A stretch of 64,000 nucleotides of DNA, from contig DATENU010000024.1 of the NCBI GenBank assembly GCA_035274845.1, forward strand, positions 366,380 through 430,379, in the 5' to 3' direction. Position 1 is the stretch's first letter. Each line of letters starts with the position of its first letter. Of this stretch, positions 19,631-28,275 are shown piece by piece. Below the pieces are notes generated by a model. The model was given only the letters and a program-made list of their open reading frames with translations. It did not search any database and had not been told where the DNA came from. Position numbers and translations under genes: made by a program. Source of the stretch: Chthoniobacterales bacterium. GTDB lineage: Bacteria > Verrucomicrobiota > Verrucomicrobiia > Chthoniobacterales > UBA10450.

Positions 19631-20227
19631 TTAGGAAACTGGGTTCTTCCGGAATTCCTCCAGATAGTTCTGCAATTGCCGGTTCGCGTAGAAGAGCCGG
19701 GAACGTACCGTGCCTTCGGAAACACGCAAGATTTTACTGATCTCGGCATGGGGCATCCCCTGAATGTGAAACATGGTGACCACGGCTCTGTGTTCATCAG
19801 ACAATTTCATCATGGCCTCGTTCAATCTTCGCTGGAGCTCGGACAAATCCGCTTCCCGGACCGGGCTGCTCGTGGCCGTCAGCTCGAGGAACTCCTTGTC
19901 GTTCTGGACGCTCGCGTCCATGTCGTCGAGGCTCAAGTGGAAACGGCGGCCCCGCTTTTTCAGGAAGTTTAGGGTCATGTTCACCGCGATCGAGTGGATC
20001 CAGGTGTAAAACGAGGATTTGCCCCGGAACCCGCCGATGGATTTGTAGGCCTTCGAAAACACGTCCTGGAGCAGGTCATTCGTGTCCTCGTGGTTCGAGG
20101 TCATGTTGTAGATCAGGCCGTAGAGCCGGGGCGTGTATTTCACCACGAGTTCGTCAAAAGCGGCCGCCTCGCCGCCTTGGGTCCGCGCGACGAGCTGCTG
20201 GTCTTCATCCGATCTCGGCTGTTCCAT
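19631..20227 (-). CDS. ECF sigma factor, RpoE-like
   Basis: From the Met at 20227 the protein has 198 residues. Region 2 is clear (FDELVVKYTPRLYGLIYNMTSNHEDTNDLLQDVFSKAYKSI, then FYTWIHSIAVNMTLNFLKKR), and region 4 with its helix-turn-helix follows (LSDEHRAVVTMFHIQGMPHAEISKILRVSEGTVRSRL). The frame could start at 20341 or 20323, adding a basic tail without family similarity. Downstream lie the putative anti-sigma gene and the dead HtrA, so an envelope-stress regulon is the simplest inference. Confidence 0.9.
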   Translation of the reverse strand: MEQPRSDEDQQLVARTQGGEAAAFDELVVKYTPRLYGLIYNMTSNHEDTNDLLQDVFSKAYKSIGGFRGKSSFYTWIHSIAVNMTLNFLKKRGRRFHLSLDDMDASVQNDKEFLELTATSSPVREADLSELQRRLNEAMMKLSDEHRAVVTMFHIQGMPHAEISKILRVSEGTVRSRLFYANRQLQNYLEEFRKNPVS

Positions 20228-20347
20228 CGCGTTGCGCTTAGGCTTAACACGCTTGCGCAGGCCCGACGATAAGAAATCGGCAAAGCGATTTCGCGGCGAC
20301 GGCAAGGCGATGGTGGGATTCATTTTTTCAGGAGGCGCCACGCGAGT

Positions 20348-21055
20348 TTAACGGCGGTCGCGAACGGACAGGAGATAAAGCAAATTGCCGAGGGTGGCGA
20401 TGAACGCAGCCACGTAGGTCAGGGCCGCGGCATTAAGCACCTTGTTCACGCCCAGGACCTCGTCGCCCGGCTGCACAATGCCCATTTGCTGGAGAATGAT
20501 TTTGGCCCGGCGGGAGGCGTCAAACTCGACCGGCAGGGTGATCAATTGGAACGCCAGCAGGATCAGGTAGCAGTAGATGCCGAGGGTGATCAGCCCGGTC
20601 ATGTGGAAAATCAACCCGCCAATAATGACAAAGGGCAACATTTTAGAGGCGATCTGGGTCACCGGAACGACAGCCATGCGCATCTTGAGCGGAGCATAGG
20701 CAGCGGCATGCTGGATGGCATGGCCGGTTTCATGCGCGGCAATGCCGAGAGCGGCTACCGATGGCGTGTTGAAAACGTTAGTGGAAAGGCACAACCGCTT
20801 GCTGGTCGGGTCGTAATGGTCGCCGAGATAATCATTCGTCTCGACCACCTGGACGTCATTGATTTTCGCCGCCGCCAGAATCTCGCGCGCCGCCTCGGCA
20901 CCGGTGATATTCGAGCTGGCCCGCACCTGGCCCCATTTGTTGAAAGCGCTGCTGACCCGGAACTGGGCCCAGAGCCCGATCACGATCGGGATCCCAACCA
21001 GGATCAGCCAATTTGAGCCGAATCCGTAGCCGTAAATGTAACTGAGCAGTGTCAT
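20348..21055 (-). CDS. Neutral zinc metallopeptidase, YugP family
   Basis: The 235-residue membrane protein matches the Zn_peptidase_2 (YugP) family: an N-terminal helix, the segment DHYDPTSKRLCLSTNVFNTPSVAALGIAAHETGHAIQHA with the zinc motif HETGH, and three C-terminal membrane helices. The substrate is unknown. It lies upstream of the sigma gene on the same strand with a gap of about 120 bases (or 6 bases if the sigma gene uses its longest start), so it may share that transcript. Confidence 0.88.
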   Translation of the reverse strand: MTLLSYIYGYGFGSNWLILVGIPIVIGLWAQFRVSSAFNKWGQVRASSNITGAEAAREILAAAKINDVQVVETNDYLGDHYDPTSKRLCLSTNVFNTPSVAALGIAAHETGHAIQHAAAYAPLKMRMAVVPVTQIASKMLPFVIIGGLIFHMTGLITLGIYCYLILLAFQLITLPVEFDASRRAKIILQQMGIVQPGDEVLGVNKVLNAAALTYVAAFIATLGNLLYLLSVRDRR

Positions 21056-21170
21056 GTATCTTTAGATGTAAAACGAAGTCGAAGGCCCTCTTTGTCTTCC
21101 AAAGGACCCTCGACTTCGCTCGCCATTACGTCGTTGCAAGGTTAGACCGCTCGAAGCGTGATTTGTTCAA

Positions 21171-21223
21171 GCGCTGTAGCCGCCCCCGCTCAGTCGGGGC
21201 GACAGACCGCCGTGGCCACAGCG
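21171..21223. repeat. Inverted-repeat element, CTGTAGCC/GGCCACAG type (copy 1)
   Basis: GCGCTGTAGCC near 21171 pairs imperfectly with GGCCACAGCGC at 21214-21224, and an inner CCCCG/CGGGG hairpin contains CTCAGT. It ends just before the stop of the M24 peptidase gene. A similar element is at 45018-45086, so it is a dispersed intergenic family. Confidence 0.6.
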
Positions 21224-21228
21224 CCCCG

Positions 21229-22383
21229 TCAGATTTCCAGCCGCTTCTCGAATCGGGACAGCATCCGCGTTCCCGACTGGGTCACGGCCACAACGTCCTC
21301 AATCCGAACGCCCCCTACCCCGGGATAATAGAGACCCGGCTCGACGGTCAGAACCTGCCCCGGTTTGAACACCGTCTTCTGGAATCGCGGAATCTCATGG
21401 ATTTCCAGGCCGAGGCCGTGGCCGGTCCCGTGGAAAAACCCAACCTGACGGCCATTCCGGATCTCCGTCGGAAAACCCTGGTCGGTGAAGAACTGCTTCA
21501 CCTCGTTGTGTAACGTCAATCCATCGACGCCGGGCTTCATTTTGCGCAGGGCCATTTCCTGTCCTTTGCGCACGGTTTCCCAAAGCTTTCGCTGCTGTTC
21601 GTTCGCCCGGCCGCGCACCACCGTCCTCGTCATATCGCCAAAATAGCCGCTCTTCGCGTCACGCGGAAAGATATCGAGAATGATCAACGAATCGGCCTTT
21701 AACGGGCCGAAGCCCCGCTCGTGGGGGTCGCACGCCTGATCGCCCCCGGCCACAATCGTGTTCGCGGGAAGTCCTCCGGCGCGGAGAATCGCTGAGTCGA
21801 TTTCGGCCCGCAGGATTTCCGAAGTGAGCGTGCGCCCGGACCACGACAACTTCCGGCCTGCGCCGGGAGTGGAGGCGCCAAGGACTTCCATTGCCCGCGC
21901 CAAACCGCTCTCGGTAATGGCGAGAGCGCGGCGCATCAGCTTCAACTCCTCTTCTGATTTCGCCTCGCGCTCCGGCCAGAAGAGGCCGTTGCTGGTCCGA
22001 AGACGGATTTTCGATGCAGCCAGTTCCTGGGCAAAACCGAGCGGGAAACTCGCCGGCACCAGGGCCGAGCGGACGCCGCGTTTCCGCAGAAAATGCGACA
22101 ACACTTTTTCGTAAGCGGGAGCTTTCTTTTGCTTTCCCTGCACTTCGCGCTCGAGCGCGCTGTAGGAAACAAACTCGTCCGCTTCGGCCTGTTTGCGGGC
22201 GCGATCGATCTCCAGATCGCTCAGGACCAGCGTTCGTTTCCCGCGTTCCTCGAGGAAAATAAAAGCGTCCGGCGCGAAAAAACGGGTCGCATACAGCATG
22301 TCGGGATCGTGCTCGCTCGCCGCGACCATGAGACGGGTGGGGGCATTTTCGATTTTCGATTTTCGATTTTCGATTTTTTTCAT
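21229..22383 (-). CDS. M24 metallopeptidase (Xaa-Pro aminopeptidase-like)
   Basis: The 384-residue product has an N-terminal creatinase-like domain (MVAASEHDPDMLYATRFFAPDAFIFLEE) and the M24 pita-bread domain. Expected metal ligands are visible: Asp in LIILDIFPRD, Asp in YFGDMTRT, His in FFHGTGHGLGLEIHE, and Glu in LTVEPGLYYPGVGGVRIEDV. The start at 22383 overlaps the preceding stop (TGATG), which supports coupling, but the first 17 residues are encoded by a simple GATTTTC repeat; Met at 22329 is an alternative. Role by family: release of N-terminal residues from peptides, often before proline. Confidence 0.85.
   Translation of the reverse strand: MKKIENRKSKIENAPTRLMVAASEHDPDMLYATRFFAPDAFIFLEERGKRTLVLSDLEIDRARKQAEADEFVSYSALEREVQGKQKKAPAYEKVLSHFLRKRGVRSALVPASFPLGFAQELAASKIRLRTSNGLFWPEREAKSEEELKLMRRALAITESGLARAMEVLGASTPGAGRKLSWSGRTLTSEILRAEIDSAILRAGGLPANTIVAGGDQACDPHERGFGPLKADSLIILDIFPRDAKSGYFGDMTRTVVRGRANEQQRKLWETVRKGQEMALRKMKPGVDGLTLHNEVKQFFTDQGFPTEIRNGRQVGFFHGTGHGLGLEIHEIPRFQKTVFKPGQVLTVEPGLYYPGVGGVRIEDVVAVTQSGTRMLSRFEKRLEI
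22349..22377. repeat. Heptanucleotide GATTTTC tandem repeat at the M24 gene start
   Basis: About four copies of GATTTTC lie in the first codons of the M24 peptidase (reading IENRKSKIEN on the minus strand). Copy-number change would shift the reading frame between the two candidate starts. Confidence 0.7.
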
Positions 22384-25300
22384 CACGATCGCCTTACTTC
22401 CAGTTGTCGTCGTAGAATCCAATGGAGAATGCCGAGCAGCCCCAGCGTTGATCCAATCAGGACAATCGTGTTGAAAATGAACACGTTCACTTTCATCCCG
22501 AGGTAGCGCTTCTCCTCGCCAAAAAACACGTTCAGCTTACCGCCCCGCCGGTAATCGCTCTGTTCCATCTCCGCATTCGAAATCAGATCCGAGACCTTTT
22601 GATTCACGTAAAGTTGTTCGGCAGTGACCGGACCGACCGCGTCTTTGAAATCTGCCCGATTGAATGGGCGCTTGCGCTTCAGGACCTCGTCGATTACTCC
22701 GAGATAGCCGTCTAATTCTTCCGCCGTTTTCGCTTCCAGGCCCGACAGGACCGCGAGCGTTTCCTTCAATTCGTCCAATCGTTTGGTCGACTCCGGATTC
22801 TGCTCCTTTTTCGCGATCAGGCTATCGATCTCATCCTGGGTTCGTTCCTGGCGGACGGTGAGCGGATTCAGTTTGGCCTGCGCCACCACCATCTCTTCAT
22901 ACGACCAGCGCATGGCGATGAACTGACAGACGAAGGGCACCTGGAGCCGGCTGTTCATCTTCTTCCCCTGCTCCGAGTTCGGATGCTCGGAAAACCAGCG
23001 GGAGAACGTGTAAACCAGCGCCAGGTTACGGTTCATGTCCTCATACTTGATGAGCGCTCCACCCATGATGATCTGCGGAATCAAGACCAGCGGGACGATA
23101 TTCGACGCCGTCTTGGGATCGGCCACGAGGGAAGAGACAACGAGTCCAAGCGCCACGCCGCCCATGGCGGTCATGAACATGATGCCGAGATCGAGCCAAA
23201 ACATGCCGCGAATCTCGAGGATGTAATTGGCGATCAGGACAAAGAGAAGGCATTGCACGATCGCGAAGAAGCCGAGCGACACGAATTTCGAAGTGACGTA
23301 GTAAGGCAGGCGAACGTTGAGGTTGCGCTCGCGCTGAAGAACGGCCCGATCGCGAATAATATCGTCGGCACTGTTTGTCAGGCCAAGGAACATCGCCACG
23401 ATCAGGCTCAGGAAGAGGAAGGTGGGAATGTGATAGGCCGACGCGAAGTCGTACTCCCCTCGTTCGGAATAACGGAGCAGGGTCGCGATCAAGAGGGCCA
23501 GGACCGGGGCCACGCCGATGGTGATGACGAGGTTCGCCCGATTGCGCAGCTTGCTCATGAACGAGCGGTGCAGGAGGGTGCGCAACTGCGTCCACTCGTC
23601 CCGCCAGCGCATGATGAAGCGGCGCTTGTTCGACGGCGCGGCGGGCAGCGGAGGCGGCGGCCCCCGGCGCAGCGAAACCTGCTTCACATCCTGGATGAGC
23701 CGGAACGCTTCGTATTTGTCGCGCCAGAATTCCGGAGAATATCGCCGCGCCGCGACCAGCTGTCCGCGGGTGTTCTCCTCGTAGATAATGTCACCGCTGA
23801 TGTCGCGTAGCGGGGTCTCCAGGACGTCGAAAATAAACTCGGGACGCGTCGTTCCGCAGGAGGGACAGGCCCCGAGATCAGCGCCAAACTGGTGCTGATG
23901 TTCCGCCTCGGCGAAGTAGCGCAACATGTCGGTGGGCGTGCCGAAAAAGACCAGGCGCCCGCCTTTATCGAACAGGATCGCCTTGTGAAACATCTGGAAA
24001 AGTTTCGAGCTCGGCTGGTGGATGGTGACGATAATGATCTTGTTGTGGGCCAGCGCGCGAATGATCTCGATGACGTGCTCGGAATCCTTTGACGACAACC
24101 CGGAGGTCGGTTCGTCGAAAAGGTAAACGTCGGCCGAGCCGATCATATCGAGACCGATGTTGAGCCGTTTCCGCTCTCCGCCGCTCAACGTCTTCTTGAC
24201 CGGGCTCCCGACGATGCTGTCGCGGCGCTCGTTCAAACCGAGTTCGATCAGTTTGCCCTCGAGACGCCGGGTCAGATCGCGGCCGGAAAGATGGGGGGCG
24301 CGGATGGCGGCGGCGAATTGCAAGTTTTCACCGATCGTGAGGTGTTCGTCGAAGGCGTCTTCCTGGGGGATATAACTGATGTAGCCCTTGAGTAGGTCGA
24401 GATTCTCGTAAAGTGGGCGGTCGTTCAGGAGCACCTGTCCCTGGCTCGGCTGGAGTTGTCCGCCCAAAACTTTCATGAGCGTGCTCTTCCCCGAACCGCT
24501 AGCGCCCATCACGCAAACGAGCTCGCCCCGGTTGATAGAAAAGGAGACGCCCTCCAGCCCGACCTCGGCATTCCCAAACCGATGGGTAATGTCCACCACT
24601 TCGAGCGAACGAATGATGTTGCGCTCTTCCTCGATGATTCGCTCGGAGAAATTGCAGCGCAAAAACTGCCCGACATCGATCCGGATCGTATCCCCATCCT
24701 GGAGAGGAGTGGTGCCTTTGACCGGCGTCTCGCCCACCATGATGGGCCGGTCGGCGTCGATCACTTCCAGGGTCCCGACGCGCTTGTCGTAATCGCACAG
24801 AATCTTCAACAACACATCGCCGCTCGTGCCGGGCGAGAGAAGAATGTCGTCTTCCTCGAGCATGCTTGGATTGTTGGAAACGAGATACTCGGATTTGGAG
24901 GCCTTGAGCTGAAAGCGACCGCCCATGGCGCGCGCCCGCCGGCGCAAATCGATCAGGTCCATTTCGCTGTCGTTGTGAAAAACGATCCGATCTTCCAGGG
25001 TCGCCTCGACCGTGGTGCCGGATTTCAGCTTCACCCCGTTGAGGACGGCATCCACTTCCCGCAACGCTTTCACCCGGACCTTCAAACCGAAGGTGACTTC
25101 CAGGGCGCTTTCCCGCGAGCGGGACCGTTCCAGTTGCACTTCATCCGCATCCTTGTGGACGCGGACAAAAATTTGCGGCAGCGAAACATTCTTCTTCGCG
25201 TTGAAATAGGCCGCCAGTTCCTGGTAGGTCAGAAACTGATCGCCCACCAGGATCCGCTGGCCCGGATAGATCCGGCAAAAACCGCCGCGGAGGAGCGGCC

Positions 25301-25991
25301 GGCCCCGCACCGAAACAGTCTGGCCGGTGTAATTCTTGAGCAGGATCAAATCGTGATAGCGAAAGGCGAGCAGCCGGTCGTTTTCAGTCAGGCTTTTCAG
25401 GACGACGTCCGCCGCACCGTTGGTCCCGAAAGAGAGCGACTCGAGAGGAGAGGCGCCGCGCTGGTAAATGGAGGCGTCCGCATCCTCCGAAGCGTTCAAC
25501 TGATAAACGATATCGATCGCCTGGGCCGCCATCCCGAGCTGCGACATGAAGGAGTAAAACGCGACCACCTGCTCCTGTTTCAGGCCCGCCTGCGAAATCA
25601 GGTCGTAAAGTTGAACGCCGAGCATGATCTTGCGATCGGTGCTCAGCTGCGCGGACAGTTTCTGCGCCATGGCCGAGAGGTCCTGCTGCTCGTAAAGCGC
25701 CTGGCGGAAGAGCTGGCGGAGCTCGGAGTAGACCGCTTCTGGATAATCGTAGCGAAGAAACCCGAGGCTGGAGTCGATCTCCTCCTCGAGCAAAACACCG
25801 TCGGCTTTCGAAAAACTGGCGAGCACCTGGATGAGGAGCGGCAGGAGGTTCGGCCCTTCCGAAACGCTGCGCGGTTTGCGGAGCGCGCGGCGCATCCAGC
25901 GCCGGCTTCTTCGCTGAATGCGATAAGCAAACGGCGTGACCTTCTGCACGGCGCGGTCGATCTTATCTGCGACTCTTGCTAGGGCGGTCAT
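22383..25991 (-). CDS. Large ABCG-like ABC transporter with N-terminal regulatory domains
   Basis: The 1,202-residue protein is modular. Residues about 40-170 look like a TerB-type helical domain (LLPLLIQVLASFSKADGVLLEEEIDSSL). Residues 200-460 are beta-rich and may include FHA-like folds (LQDGDTIRIDVGQF). The ATPase domain follows, with Walker A GASGSGKST, signature LSGGERKR and Walker B VYLFDEPTSGLSS. A CPSC...CGTTRP stretch is a possible metal-binding loop. The C-terminal membrane domain is ABC-2 type and ends in a single helix, with a coiled-coil-like soluble insert before it. One chain holds ATPase and permease, so a homodimer is expected. The substrate is unknown. Confidence 0.85.
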   Translation of the reverse strand: MTALARVADKIDRAVQKVTPFAYRIQRRSRRWMRRALRKPRSVSEGPNLLPLLIQVLASFSKADGVLLEEEIDSSLGFLRYDYPEAVYSELRQLFRQALYEQQDLSAMAQKLSAQLSTDRKIMLGVQLYDLISQAGLKQEQVVAFYSFMSQLGMAAQAIDIVYQLNASEDADASIYQRGASPLESLSFGTNGAADVVLKSLTENDRLLAFRYHDLILLKNYTGQTVSVRGRPLLRGGFCRIYPGQRILVGDQFLTYQELAAYFNAKKNVSLPQIFVRVHKDADEVQLERSRSRESALEVTFGLKVRVKALREVDAVLNGVKLKSGTTVEATLEDRIVFHNDSEMDLIDLRRRARAMGGRFQLKASKSEYLVSNNPSMLEEDDILLSPGTSGDVLLKILCDYDKRVGTLEVIDADRPIMVGETPVKGTTPLQDGDTIRIDVGQFLRCNFSERIIEEERNIIRSLEVVDITHRFGNAEVGLEGVSFSINRGELVCVMGASGSGKSTLMKVLGGQLQPSQGQVLLNDRPLYENLDLLKGYISYIPQEDAFDEHLTIGENLQFAAAIRAPHLSGRDLTRRLEGKLIELGLNERRDSIVGSPVKKTLSGGERKRLNIGLDMIGSADVYLFDEPTSGLSSKDSEHVIEIIRALAHNKIIIVTIHQPSSKLFQMFHKAILFDKGGRLVFFGTPTDMLRYFAEAEHQHQFGADLGACPSCGTTRPEFIFDVLETPLRDISGDIIYEENTRGQLVAARRYSPEFWRDKYEAFRLIQDVKQVSLRRGPPPPLPAAPSNKRRFIMRWRDEWTQLRTLLHRSFMSKLRNRANLVITIGVAPVLALLIATLLRYSERGEYDFASAYHIPTFLFLSLIVAMFLGLTNSADDIIRDRAVLQRERNLNVRLPYYVTSKFVSLGFFAIVQCLLFVLIANYILEIRGMFWLDLGIMFMTAMGGVALGLVVSSLVADPKTASNIVPLVLIPQIIMGGALIKYEDMNRNLALVYTFSRWFSEHPNSEQGKKMNSRLQVPFVCQFIAMRWSYEEMVVAQAKLNPLTVRQERTQDEIDSLIAKKEQNPESTKRLDELKETLAVLSGLEAKTAEELDGYLGVIDEVLKRKRPFNRADFKDAVGPVTAEQLYVNQKVSDLISNAEMEQSDYRRGGKLNVFFGEEKRYLGMKVNVFIFNTIVLIGSTLGLLGILHWILRRQLEVRRS

Positions 25992-26094
25992 GGTTAAGGT
26001 CGCGCAAAATTACCGCACGGAGGGGGTAACCGCAATGCGCGCGCTTGGAGCTGGCGCGCCCTCGCGCCGGCCTGTTGGCGTGGCCAGTCCCCAA

Positions 26095-26114
26095 CGGCTC
26101 GCCGCGGCGAGCCG
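26095..26114. repeat. Perfect 20-bp palindrome upstream of ftsH
   Basis: CGGCTCGCCG is followed directly by its reverse complement CGGCGAGCCG, then TCTCCA. It lies about 90 bases before the ftsH start and between divergent genes. It may be an operator, but the trailing CTCCA also resembles the dispersed palindromes at 9984 and 33001. Confidence 0.6.
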
Positions 26115-26202
26115 TCTCCACCCCGTAAGACCATGGTCTCATTGCATTGGCAAAAGATCATGTTAGCCTTTTTGCGCCCGCCAAAAGCGGGCTGCACATC
26201 CT

Positions 26203-28239
26203 ATGGCCCAGCCTGATCGCAACTCGCAAAAGGACAACAAAAACCGCGGGAACGAGCCCAGCTTTAACTGGCGCGGCGTCATCCTCATCGCCATCGCTTT
26301 CGCCCTGATCGGCCTGGCCGTTCTTTTCCGCGGCGGCGCTTACGCGAACTACGAAGACGTCCCCTACAATCGCTTCCTCGAATTGCTCGAGAACAAGCAG
26401 ATCGTGGTCGACAAGAATTTCCCGCTTCAGCTCGTTTACGAAGAAGGCCGGCCGACCCAGACCCTTCGGGGCGCCTACATTAAGCAGGCCATCGGGCCCA
26501 ACCAAGCCCAGCAGGTCCCCTTCCGCACGACGGTGGCCCTGAATTACGCGACCAATCTCCAGGAAAAACTCAGCGCCGCCGGGATTCAGCCCGCCATTCG
26601 GACCGATTCCAACCTGATGGCCCAAACCCTGGTCGGTTTCCTGCCGATCGCGCTTTTCCTTTTGGTTCTCTATTTCCTCTTCCGCCAGCAGATCCGCATG
26701 GCCGGCAAGGGGGCGTTGAACTTCGGCAAGTCCAAGGCGCGGATGCTGGCGCGGGACAAGAACAAGATCACGTTCAAGGACGTCGCCGGTGTCGAGGAAG
26801 CCAAGGATGAAGTCCAGGAGCTCGTTGAATTTTTGCGCGACCCGAAAAAGTTCCAGAAGCTCGGCGGCCGCATTCCGAAAGGCGTCCTGCTGGTCGGACC
26901 TCCGGGAACCGGTAAGACGCTCCTGGCGCGGGCCATCGCTGGCGAAGCCGATGTGCCGTTCTTCTCGATCAGCGGATCGGATTTCGTGGAGATGTTCGTC
27001 GGCGTCGGCGCTTCCCGCGTTCGCGATATGTTCGAGCAGGGAAAGAAATCGGCGCCCTGCATTATTTTCATCGATGAAATTGACGCGGTCGGCCGGCATC
27101 GCGGCCATGGCGTGGGCGGCGGCCATGACGAGCGTGAACAAACCCTGAATGCGTTGCTCGTCGAAATGGACGGCTTCGATACCCAGGAAGGCGTCATCAT
27201 TATCGCCGCCACCAACCGCCCCGACGTTCTCGACCCGGCGCTCCTGCGTCCCGGCCGTTTCGATCGCCAGATCACGGTGAATTTGCCGGACGTAAAGGGC
27301 CGCGAAGAAATCCTGCGCGTGCATTCCAAGAAAGTGAAACTGGCCGAAGGCGTCGATCTCCAGGTCGTGGCTCGCGGCACTCCCGGATATTCCGGTGCGG
27401 AATTGGCGAACGTGATCAACGAGGCGGCCTTGCTCGCAGCACGTCGTGGATTGAAGGGAATCACCCTCAAGGAACTCGAAGAAGCGCGCGACAAAGTCCG
27501 CTGGGGCAAGGAACGCCGCAGCATGGCGTTGAGCGAGAAAGAGAAAACGAACACCGCTTATCACGAAGCCGGGCACGCCCTGCTCCTCGAACTGCTGCCG
27601 CACACGGAGCCGCTTCACAAAGTTACGATCATCCCGCGCGGTCCTTCGCTCGGTTCGACCATGTGGCTGCCCGAGGAGGACAAGTACACCAACCGCAAGA
27701 ACGAGCTCATCGCCGGCCTCGCCGTCGGGATGGGCGGTCGGGTCGCCGAGGAAATTGTTTTTGGCGACGTCACCAACGGCGCCCGCGGCGACATCAAACA
27801 GGCTACCGCCGTTGCTCGCCGGATGGTTTGTGAGTGGGGGATGAGCCAAAAAATGGGAATGGTCGAATACGGCGAGCACGAGGATTACGTCTTCCTCGGC
27901 CGCGACATCTCACGGGCCCGCGATTACTCGGAAGCGACCGCCGAACAAATCGACGGCGAAGTCCGCAAGCTGATCGACGATGCCTACCAGACCGCAACGA
28001 ATGTTCTCACGGAGCACCGCGCATCGCTCGAAGCCATCGCCAAAGCGTTGCTCGAGTACGAGACCCTCGACGGCGCCCAGATCAAGGAAATCATCGAGCA
28101 CGGCCGCCTCATCAATCCGCCTCCCGGCAACCCGCCGCCCACCCAGAAAATGCCTCCCGAAAAACCGCCGAAGCAGGTCGTCGTCGCTCCCGACGTCACC
28201 CCACCTCTCCCCGGCGCCCTCGGGGGCGCTCCGGCGTAA
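26203..28239 (+). CDS. ftsH: ATP-dependent zinc metalloprotease FtsH
   Basis: The 678-residue protein has two membrane helices (about 25-43 and 141-161) around a periplasmic domain, then the AAA domain with Walker A GPPGTGKT (232-239), Walker [12 protein letters not shown] and the second region of homology ([20 protein letters not shown]), and the M41 protease domain with HEAGH (454-458). The C-terminal tail is Pro-rich ([20 protein letters not shown]). It degrades membrane and short-lived cytosolic proteins. It is divergent from the ABC gene. The start is the ATG at 26203; no strong ribosome-binding site is seen. Confidence 0.97.
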   Translation: MAQPDRNSQKDNKNRGNEPSFNWRGVILIAIAFALIGLAVLFRGGAYANYEDVPYNRFLELLENKQIVVDKNFPLQLVYEEGRPTQTLRGAYIKQAIGPNQAQQVPFRTTVALNYATNLQEKLSAAGIQPAIRTDSNLMAQTLVGFLPIALFLLVLYFLFRQQIRMAGKGALNFGKSKARMLARDKNKITFKDVAGVEEAKDEVQELVEFLRDPKKFQKLGGRIPKGVLLVGPPGTGKTLLARAIAGEADVPFFSISGSDFVEMFVGVGASRVRDMFEQGKKSAPCIIFIDEIDAVGRHRGHGVGGGHDEREQTLNALLVEMDGFDTQEGVIIIAATNRPDVLDPALLRPGRFDRQITVNLPDVKGREEILRVHSKKVKLAEGVDLQVVARGTPGYSGAELANVINEAALLAARRGLKGITLKELEEARDKVRWGKERRSMALSEKEKTNTAYHEAGHALLLELLPHTEPLHKVTIIPRGPSLGSTMWLPEEDKYTNRKNELIAGLAVGMGGRVAEEIVFGDVTNGARGDIKQATAVARRMVCEWGMSQKMGMVEYGEHEDYVFLGRDISRARDYSEATAEQIDGEVRKLIDDAYQTATNVLTEHRASLEAIAKALLEYETLDGAQIKEIIEHGRLINPPPGNPPPTQKMPPEKPPKQVVVAPDVTPPLPGALGGAPA

Positions 28240-28249
28240 ACAGAGCGCG

Positions 28250-28267
28250 CTGGGCGACGACGCCCAG
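28250..28267 (+). terminator. Strong hairpin between ftsH and the TPR gene
   Basis: CTGGGCG, loop ACGA, CGCCCAG forms a perfect 7-bp GC-rich stem in the 36-base gap, followed by AAACAGGC and the next ATG. There is no T-run, so it may attenuate, stabilise the ftsH mRNA 3' end or do nothing. Confidence 0.45.
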
Positions 28268-28275
28268 AAACAGGC

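Noticed and set aside
24456..25982. 508-residue open frame antisense to the ABC protein
   Set aside because: It overlaps the conserved TerB-like and ATPase coding region, has no domain, and is explained by third-position GC.
26158..27879. 573-residue open frame antisense to ftsH
   Set aside because: It mirrors the high-GC codon pattern of ftsH on the other strand and shows no family motif; a shadow frame.
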